NCBI RefSeq assembly: GCF_037572415.1
Contig: NZ_JBBHLB010000014.1
Location: forward strand, 1-64,000
Length of the DNA stretch: 64,000 nucleotides
Direction of reading: 5' to 3'
Origin: Flavonifractor porci
GTDB taxonomy: Bacteria > Bacillota > Clostridia > Oscillospirales > Oscillospiraceae
Each line of letters starts with the position of its first letter. The stretch's first letter is position 1. The notes beneath the pieces are model-generated. The model saw only the letters and a program-made list of their open reading frames with translations, had not been told where the DNA came from and did not search any database. The position numbers and the translations under genes are program-made. Below are positions 59,162-64,000 of this stretch, one piece after another.

Positions 59162-59525
59162 GGATCATATCCTCCGGTAATTGACATTGCTGTGGTAACG
59201 CCGCAAGCCGGATTTTTTGGAGTGTTAACGCTGTAAGGCTGGACAATGTATAATATTCGACCGGATTAAGAGTAGATGTTCCACCTTCAGCGGCTCGCAC
59301 TGCCAAAGCATCAATACTGCGCCGAAGGGATGATAGCTCGTCCAGCAGGGATAAATAGTCTGCTGGAGGAAGCTCAACGGGGCGAATTTGTTTGACCAGA
59401 TTGCGAATATATGCGCCTCTTGACGGTGCGCCAACCCTCCGGACCTGACGATCCAGATCCGCCAAATCATCTTCCGTGAAGCGCACATAAGCCACTTTTG
59501 TTGCACAGACATCCTTTTTGTTCAT
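59154..59525 (-). CDS. MobC-like ribbon-helix-helix protein
   Basis: A 123-residue protein. KVAYVRFTEDDLADLDRQVRRVGAPSRGAYIRNLVKQ fits the ribbon-helix-helix of plasmid mobilisation (MobC-type) accessory proteins. A helical region with SLLDELSSLRRSIDAL follows. Such proteins help a relaxase open the transfer origin. No relaxase is visible, so mobilisation is only suggested. It overlaps the upstream zinc-ribbon gene by 4 bp. Confidence 0.65.
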   Translation of the reverse strand: MNKKDVCATKVAYVRFTEDDLADLDRQVRRVGAPSRGAYIRNLVKQIRPVELPPADYLSLLDELSSLRRSIDALAVRAAEGGTSTLNPVEYYTLSSLTALTLQKIRLAALPQQCQLPEDMIHE

Positions 59526-59749
59526 AGCGTCGCCTCATTACCTGAATGGCGCTGCGGAACTTTGCGGGGAGCGACGATATAGTCATATCCACTGCGAATT
59601 CCACAATAGGTACAGGTATCTTTCACGAATTGGTAGCGATCTGCGCGCTTGACTCTTATGGTGGGAACATTATAAAAAGCACTGGCACAGGCTGCGCACA
59701 GGCAAATCAGCTGCGGCTCCTGCTGCTTGGGTTCGGTTTTGTAATCCAT
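59522..59749 (-). CDS. Small zinc-ribbon protein of the mobile element
   Basis: A 75-residue protein with CLCAAC and, later, CTYC, a four-cysteine zinc ribbon. It is typical of small hypothetical proteins in clostridial integrative elements. The ATG at 59749 follows AGGAGAG; an upstream in-frame ATG lacks a site. It overlaps the MobC-like gene (ATGA) and is likely co-translated with it. Function unknown. Confidence 0.6.
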   Translation of the reverse strand: MDYKTEPKQQEPQLICLCAACASAFYNVPTIRVKRADRYQFVKDTCTYCGIRSGYDYIVAPRKVPQRHSGNEATL

Positions 59750-59878
59750 GGCCGTTTCTCTCCTATGATTATGTGTATTCAAAGTCTGAGCGGCCTTGGT
59801 ACCCTTCCCTGGCACTTGTACCTCTCACTTGTAGGCCACGGCAGAGGGCGTTTGTTGCGCAGTTTGCAGAACTTATTC

Positions 59879-59918
59879 AAAAATAGCAAAAGTCCGGTCA
59901 AAAGGCCGGGCTTTTGCT
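59879..59918 (-). terminator. Terminator of the sigma-like HTH gene
   Basis: On the minus strand AGCAAAAGCCCGG pairs with CCGGACTTTTGCT (one wobble or mismatch) and TATTTTTG follows. Confidence 0.7.
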
Positions 59919-59937
59919 AGCGCAAGGTGCTGTATAT

Positions 59938-60447
59938 TTATGGATTATAGCGAGTTAGAGCATCCTGAAGCTTCTTGATCTTTCGGCAGATGGTGGATCG
60001 GTTGACTCCCTGCTGACGAGCTATATCTGCCGCAGAAAATCCAGCGTATAGAAGACGGGCGATTACTTCTAAATCTCTTGGCAGAGCAGAAAGAAATTCG
60101 TCCACTTCGAGACTAAGCTGCGCACGCTGCATATTGTCGCCCTCGTAATATCCACCCATTCCTTCTGGGTCTTGGGCCTCCAGAGAGCAATGGCGGCGGG
60201 TCTGAGTGTGGTTGTTATTGTATTCTTGGCGATCAAGTTCCTGCAACTCAGAAAGCCAAGAACTATTAATGCCAGAAATGCCGTCAGAGTTGAAAACCAA
60301 GGTGGTGCTCGATCCGTCTGCAAAATTATAAACATAAGTACAAGGATCAGTGGTCAGAGGGGCAGCACTGTGCTGCCCGCCTCCAATTTCTTGGTGGCAG
60401 GTGTGGAAATGGGATTTGGAATCTCCCTGCTTTCTTTTGATGATCAT
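59938..60447 (-). CDS. Sigma-like helix-turn-helix protein of the mobile element
   Basis: A 169-residue protein of a type common in clostridial integrative elements. The central part has the recognisable QEYNNNHTQTRRHCSLE stretch, and the C-terminal 45 residues form a sigma-70 region 4-like HTH (FSAADIARQQGVNRSTICRKIKKL). It probably controls element gene expression. The start is uncertain: the ATG at 60447 directly follows the U-run of a terminator-like hairpin and the first 35 residues look unconserved, yet no better start codon is present downstream. Confidence 0.65.
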   Translation of the reverse strand: MIIKRKQGDSKSHFHTCHQEIGGGQHSAAPLTTDPCTYVYNFADGSSTTLVFNSDGISGINSSWLSELQELDRQEYNNNHTQTRRHCSLEAQDPEGMGGYYEGDNMQRAQLSLEVDEFLSALPRDLEVIARLLYAGFSAADIARQQGVNRSTICRKIKKLQDALTRYNP

Positions 60448-60452
60448 AAAAA

Positions 60453-60548
60453 GTCCTCCGTTTTTCGATTTCTCGAAACGGAGGACCCTAGGCGCTGCTA
60501 AAGAGAGAAAGGAAACTAACCGCAGTCCTAACGGAGTTCTCCGTTTCG
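60453..60548 (-). promoter_or_regulatory. Terminator/antiterminator leader before the sigma-like gene
   Basis: On the minus strand GTCCTCCGTTT...AAACGGAGGAC (60486-60453) forms an intrinsic terminator whose TTTTT touches the ATG at 60447. Upstream, at 60548-60539, the segment CGAAACGGAG is perfectly complementary to the terminator's first arm CTCCGTTTCG (60483-60474). It is also the first arm of its own hairpin (AACGGAG AA CTCCGTT). The two pairings exclude each other, the layout of a transcription attenuator. Further hairpins (GCTCAA/TTGAGC, GGCAG/CTGCC) extend to about 60690. The signal sensed is unknown. Confidence 0.5.
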
Positions 60549-60724
60549 GATTGCAGCTAACCCGCTCAAAAGGCAGCTACGGTATTAAATTGTCTGCCGT
60601 GGTTGGTTGAGCCATCGGGGATCAAGCGATGCCAGTCACAACAGTTCTACAATGGTATCCCAATCAGGGAACTCGAAAGCATATCTCTTGCATCGCCGTT
60701 TTTAAGTTTGCTATCGTGAAGATA

Positions 60725-60753
60725 TTGTTTTCTTCACGTAAGCGTGATACACT
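60725..60753 (+). promoter_or_regulatory. Candidate promoter of the ABC-3C genes
   Basis: TTGTTT and TACACT are 17 bp apart, about 140 bp before the first gene. CACTA and TAGTG just after the -10 form a short inverted repeat that could be an operator. Confidence 0.45.
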
Positions 60754-60819
60754 AAATCGTATAGTGCATGATGCAATCGGCATTCTCGTTCTCTGCTTGT
60801 GCCTTTATTTTAGCAAAAC

Positions 60820-60857
60820 AAAAATCCGCCCAGCGGACTAAACCGGACTTGGGCGGA
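60820..60857 (-). terminator. Terminator-like hairpin upstream of the ABC-3C genes
   Basis: TCCGCCCA (60825-60832) and TGGGCGGA (60850-60857) enclose an inner AGTCCGG/CCGGACT-like stem. On the minus strand TTTTTGTTTTG follows. No minus-strand gene precedes it, so it may shield the small-gene region from antisense transcription or form a leader hairpin in the ABC-3C mRNA. Confidence 0.45.
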
Positions 60858-60891
60858 CTAGGTGACCAGCTATATCGGAAGGAGGACAAAA

Positions 60892-62073
60892 ATGACATTG
60901 AGTGAGTTTCTAAAAATATTGCACTCGTATATTGGTGTGGAGTGTACGAATCAAGATTATATTCCATTCATTGTCACACTTATTATGCGTGCACCTGCTT
61001 CTGATGCAGAGGTGCAGGCAGACGAGCAGAACAAATATTACCCTTATAACGGCTTGGAGTCTGAGAAAGATTATCTGGGCCGCATTTACAATGGAAAAGC
61101 ATTGCCCAAAATAAAAGCACGCATGATAAAAAAGTACTATGACACATCTGCATTTTTGGATGCATTTGATGATGTTGATGAATCTGCACGCAAAAAGATG
61201 ATTGGCGAACTATCTGCTTATGGCATAAAGTGTTCTGTTGAAACTTTGCCAAATGTATGCGAAGAGCTAATTGGCCTCCTGATAGATGCCGCAGCAATGG
61301 GAATTGAGACTGTAGATGCTTCTTTGGTAGGCGATGGAAAAGAACTGACATTGCCAGTGTACGATGATACTGACCTTAAAAATGCGTATGGTGTTCACCT
61401 GTTGGCAGAAACAAAGCAGCGGTGCCCTAATGATGGATGTTTCAAACCATTGTATCAAGATGCTGATGGTAAAAGTGCTTTTGACTATACTGTTGTCCAG
61501 ATTAATCCAAAATTGCCAAGGAACACGGTTGACAATCTAATTGCACTATGCCCGGAATGTGCTAGGAGGTATATGTTTGATATCAATACTGAGAAAATAC
61601 ATCGTTTGGAGGACATTAAACTTAGAATTACTATATTAAAGGAAGCTTTGGATGAAATGAGCGACGAAAAATTAGTTGCTGGTGTAGAAAGTGTTTTGCG
61701 CAAAATTTCACAGATTCCGGTCACACAGGTAATGGAGTTGAATTATAGTCCAACAGAAGTTGTGAAAAAGATGGATGGTACAGACGCATCTTTATTCTTT
61801 AAAATACATAACTTTGTAAACAAATATTATCCTGATGTAGAAACTACTTTTAAACAATTAGAAATGGAAGGCACTGTGGATTATGAGCGTTTCTGTTCCC
61901 AGATGAAATACGAATATAAAGACTTAGCACAACAGGGCCTAACTCAAAGTCAAATATTCGACAAGCTGGTTACATGGCTTGCTGGCTTGACAAATGAAGA
62001 AACCGGCCCTTGTGAGGTAGTTGTTTCGTTTTTTGTTCAGAAGTGTGAGGTATTTGATGCTATTTCCAAATAA
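60892..62073 (+). CDS. ABC-3C system protein with degenerate HNH-like zinc module
   Basis: A 393-residue protein, first gene of a three-gene cassette. The N-terminal 170 residues are helical and unrecognised. Residues 178-230 resemble an HNH/zinc module: CPNDGC (Cys178, Cys183), then VVQINPKLPRNTVDNLIALCPEC with Asn215, Cys220 and Cys223. The position where HNH nucleases have a catalytic His pair reads VVQI, so nuclease activity is doubtful. The C-terminal 140 residues are helical and fit an ABC-3C C-terminal domain. The start follows GGAAGGAGG. Family placement rests mainly on gene order with the two following genes. Confidence 0.65.
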   Translation: MTLSEFLKILHSYIGVECTNQDYIPFIVTLIMRAPASDAEVQADEQNKYYPYNGLESEKDYLGRIYNGKALPKIKARMIKKYYDTSAFLDAFDDVDESARKKMIGELSAYGIKCSVETLPNVCEELIGLLIDAAAMGIETVDASLVGDGKELTLPVYDDTDLKNAYGVHLLAETKQRCPNDGCFKPLYQDADGKSAFDYTVVQINPKLPRNTVDNLIALCPECARRYMFDINTEKIHRLEDIKLRITILKEALDEMSDEKLVAGVESVLRKISQIPVTQVMELNYSPTEVVKKMDGTDASLFFKIHNFVNKYYPDVETTFKQLEMEGTVDYERFCSQMKYEYKDLAQQGLTQSQIFDKLVTWLAGLTNEETGPCEVVVSFFVQKCEVFDAISK

Positions 62074-62296
62074 ATTATTTACTTATAGAGAAAGCGTAAT
62101 TTCAAAGTTTCCGATAGCGTTGCAATTGTTACAAGAAGGTCCAATGACTGTTGGGGATTTATATAAAGCACTGCATACGCATTTAAGTGGTGTCAGTGAA
62201 TTTATGGATTTAATGGACTGCTTGTATGCTCTTAACAAGATTAGGTTCGATGAAGAAGAGGGGGTGCTGTGTTATGCTAAAGGAAATTCTTTGTGA
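62057..62296 (+). CDS. ABC-3C middle component
   Basis: A 79-residue protein starting MLFPNKLFTYRESVISKFP, with a winged-helix-like core (PIALQLLQEGPMTVGDLYKAL) and a C-terminal NKIRFDEEEGVLCY. This is the typical sequence and size of ABC-3C middle components, which bridge the C-terminal-domain protein and the ATPase. Its start lies 17 bp inside the first gene, after GAGG, and its end overlaps the ATPase gene by 23 bp. The overlaps indicate tight translational coupling of the three subunits. Confidence 0.7.
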   Translation: MLFPNKLFTYRESVISKFPIALQLLQEGPMTVGDLYKALHTHLSGVSEFMDLMDCLYALNKIRFDEEEGVLCYAKGNSL

Positions 62297-63926
62297 TGCA
62301 TTTAAATCAAACGGTGAGCCTCGTGGCCCTATTAGATTCCACAAGGGATTAAATACGGTTCTCGGCGGTCATGCCGCCGAAAATTCTATCGGTAAATCCA
62401 CGTTTCTTCTGATCGTTGACTTTTGCTTCGGTGGCGACACCTATGGAAAAACTGATGTGAAGAATTACGTTGGCGACCACACCATCTGTTTTACGTTTGA
62501 GTTTGCTGATGGATTACATTACTATAGCAGGTCGGTTTCTGATCCTAATCATGTAACCATCTGCAATGAAGAATATAAGCCCCAAGAGATTATCAGTGTG
62601 AAGAAATTTCGCGAGCAGTTGATGGCAGGATATAAGATTGATCTGCCTGGCGTCACATTTAGAGATATTGTTAGTCGCTTTTTTAGGGTAGCGGGCAAAA
62701 ATAACGATACAGTGACAAATCCATTGAACAATGGTTCACAAACCGCAAGTGATGCCATCACTTCTTTAGAGAAGCTGTTTAATTTGTATCGTTTTGTTGA
62801 TGAATTGAAAGCAAAGTTGAAGACGGCAAAAGAAAAGAAAACGACCTATTCGAGTGCCCGTCGATTGGAGCTAGTACCGAGCGCCATTAGAACTCAAACA
62901 CAATACAAAAAAAACGAAGATCGAATCAAAGAGCTTTTAGAAAAGAAGTCTACCTTGACGAGAGACACCGATAGTGCGCTTCTGGAAAAAGAAATGAAGC
63001 GCAAGGATGCTGCTGCAGATGTTGCTAGCCAGTTGAAAGCTATAAAGCGCGAGTATGGCCAGCTGACTACCCAATACCGCATAGTTACAAAAAATAAGGA
63101 CGAGCAATTCATTACAACGGAAGATGATTTGCAACATCTTTTATCTTTCTTTCCGACTGCCAATATTAAGAAAATCGAGGAAATTGAGTCGTTTCACCGG
63201 AGCTTGTCTTGCATTCTCGATTCCGAGCTACTCGAAGAGGCCGCGAGCTTGCAACTGTTGATAAAGGATGTCACTGCAGAAATCCAGCGCTTGGAGCAAC
63301 AACTTGCTGAGCTTGGTATTCCTTCGGAAATTCCAAAAGAATTTCTTGATGAGTATTCGGAGATCGAACGACAGATTTCTGGCTTACGTTCACAGAACGA
63401 GGCGTTCCTAAGGACGCAGGAACTCAAGGATGCTGCCACTGAAATTGAAGAGCAGCTAGACGACGCAGAAATGCAGGTGCTACATGAAATTGAATCAACA
63501 TTAAACGCTCAGATGGTACGCTATAATGATAGCCTTTATGATATAAAGCGCGAGGCACCCACAATTCGCTTCGAGTCCAAGAGCAAATATGTCTTCACTA
63601 CACCAAGAGACGGTGGAACAGGCACTGCTTACAAGAGTCTGATCGTTCTGGATATGAGTGTGCTAAAGTTGACTCCACTCCCCGTAATCGCTCACGATTC
63701 TTCCATCTTTAAAAATATAGGAGATGATCCGGTAGATAAGATTATGGAATTATATCTTCAAAGCGACAAGCAGATATTTATCGCTTTTGACAAAGAACAA
63801 GCATATACCGATAGAACGGCTGAAATTGTGAATAACACTGCGGTACTGCGCTTGAACCCAGGTGGAGAAGAATTGTTTGGGTGGTGCTGGGCAATTAAGA
63901 ATGCTGGTACTGAAGAGAAGTACTAA
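62274..63926 (+). CDS. DUF2326 SMC/ABC-type ATPase of the ABC-3C system
   Basis: A 550-residue ATPase. Walker A is GGHAAENSIGKST (residues 31-43), followed by the DUF2326 hallmark VDFCFGGDTY. A long coiled coil spans about 190-410, and the C-terminal half-site has KYVFTTPRDGGTGTAYKSLIVLDMS and VIAHDSSIFKNI. DUF2326 ATPases are known as the ABC component of ABC-3C conflict systems, thought to sense foreign nucleoprotein complexes. The internal ATG at 62274 follows AGAGGGGG and aligns with the family start. Confidence 0.85.
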   Translation: MLKEILCDAFKSNGEPRGPIRFHKGLNTVLGGHAAENSIGKSTFLLIVDFCFGGDTYGKTDVKNYVGDHTICFTFEFADGLHYYSRSVSDPNHVTICNEEYKPQEIISVKKFREQLMAGYKIDLPGVTFRDIVSRFFRVAGKNNDTVTNPLNNGSQTASDAITSLEKLFNLYRFVDELKAKLKTAKEKKTTYSSARRLELVPSAIRTQTQYKKNEDRIKELLEKKSTLTRDTDSALLEKEMKRKDAAADVASQLKAIKREYGQLTTQYRIVTKNKDEQFITTEDDLQHLLSFFPTANIKKIEEIESFHRSLSCILDSELLEEAASLQLLIKDVTAEIQRLEQQLAELGIPSEIPKEFLDEYSEIERQISGLRSQNEAFLRTQELKDAATEIEEQLDDAEMQVLHEIESTLNAQMVRYNDSLYDIKREAPTIRFESKSKYVFTTPRDGGTGTAYKSLIVLDMSVLKLTPLPVIAHDSSIFKNIGDDPVDKIMELYLQSDKQIFIAFDKEQAYTDRTAEIVNNTAVLRLNPGGEELFGWCWAIKNAGTEEKY

Positions 63927-63954
63927 TTGATAATTTTGGCGCCGGAGGTAAGAT

Positions 63955-64000
63955 ATGCATATTAGTTATAATAAACTTTGGAAGCTGCTGATTGATAAGA
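63955..64000 (+). CDS. XRE-type regulator, N-terminus only (runs off the window)
   Basis: An ATG preceded by GGAGGTA opens a frame reading MHISYNKLWKLLIDK. This is the standard opening of small Cro/CI-like regulators found on clostridial elements, often next to DNA methyltransferases. It lies 28 bp after the ATPase stop on the same strand, so it may regulate the cassette or begin the next module. Only 15 codons are visible. Confidence 0.65.
   Translation, partial: MHISYNKLWKLLIDK

Larger units (their letters stand above)
57120..64000. mobile_element. Left part of an integrated element with a serine recombinase and ABC-3C cargo
   Basis: From about 57120 to the right edge codon use and base composition become clearly AT-richer. 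The genes are a large serine recombinase at the border, small DNA-binding or mobilisation-type proteins, a sigma-like HTH protein and a three-gene conflict system. An imperfect palindrome (GTACAT...ATGTAC, 57119-57148) at the border could be part of the attachment site. No relaxase, coupling protein or replication gene is in the visible part; the right end lies outside. Confidence 0.65.

Noticed and set aside
60172..60501. Plus-strand frames overlapping the sigma-like gene and its leader
   Set aside because: They lack ribosome binding sites and lie opposite the recognisable HTH gene and its structured leader.
57120..64000. Complete integrative and conjugative element
   Set aside because: No relaxase, coupling ATPase or type IV secretion gene lies in the visible 7 kb, and the right end is outside the window. 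It can only be called an integrated mobile element.

Overview
The window reads as a piece of a GC-rich, spore-forming, anaerobic Firmicute, most likely an Oscillospiraceae (Flavonifractor/Lawsonibacter/Intestinimonas-like) chromosome. The grounds are a sporulation gene (spoIIP), an S-layer-homology protein, a ZTP-riboswitch-controlled pyruvate formate-lyase operon, SigV/RsiV, two DegV proteins and VanRS-like signalling, all in strongly GC-biased codons. The genus is inference; no 16S rRNA is present.

Layout. 0-4 kb: the end of an IS3-type element at the left edge, then purL. 4-11 kb: a zinc-ribbon membrane protein; an SGNH hydrolase-sigV-rsiV operon that looks like a lysozyme/envelope-stress module; and a second operon on the minus strand (YjjP/YjjB-type Thr/Ser exporter halves, YjjG nucleotidase, a second SGNH hydrolase, a DUF4358 lipoprotein). 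11-22 kb: TetR plus sugar O-acetyltransferase, an LtaS-type phosphoglycerol transferase, a polar amino-acid ABC transporter, DUF1836-DegV-PrmA, a DEAD-box helicase and a GNAT protein. 22-29 kb: a complete oligopeptide ABC transporter. 29-39 kb: HtrA, MarR-DegV, SpoIIP, YmdB-type phosphodiesterase, a YhaO/YhaN-like SbcCD-type pair and signal peptidase I. 39-43 kb: GNAT, VanS-like kinase, AglD-like membrane protein and SprT on the minus strand, diverging from a VanR-like regulator. 43.4-43.7 kb: tRNA-Met, tRNA-Glu, tRNA-Val. 44-57 kb: XRE regulator, SLH surface protein, ZTP riboswitch-pflA-pflB, P-loop protein, pgi, molybdopterin oxidoreductase, UPF0210 plus ACT, and a YfbR-like HD phosphohydrolase.

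From about 57.12 kb to the right edge the DNA becomes visibly AT-richer and is the left part of an integrated mobile element. It carries a large serine recombinase, small accessory genes (a 40-aa protein, a MobC-like ribbon-helix-helix protein, a zinc-ribbon protein and a sigma-like HTH protein with an apparent attenuator leader), then a three-gene cargo on the plus strand. That cargo has the gene order of an ABC-three-component (ABC-3C) conflict system: an HNH-like/C-terminal-domain protein, a small middle component and a DUF2326 ATPase. The start of an XRE-type regulator follows at the window edge.

The least expected signal is non-coding. Two related, roughly 215-255 bp, terminally inverted and internally hairpin-rich elements (7.48-7.73 kb and 56.83-57.05 kb) each sit between two exact copies of a different intrinsic-terminator stem-loop. 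Two of their internal hairpins show compensatory base changes between the copies. Two further loci (after the VanR-like gene and after pgi) have a second, synonymously diverged copy of the gene's last codons, separated from the true gene end by palindrome-rich DNA. Together these suggest structured elements that target gene 3' ends and terminators.
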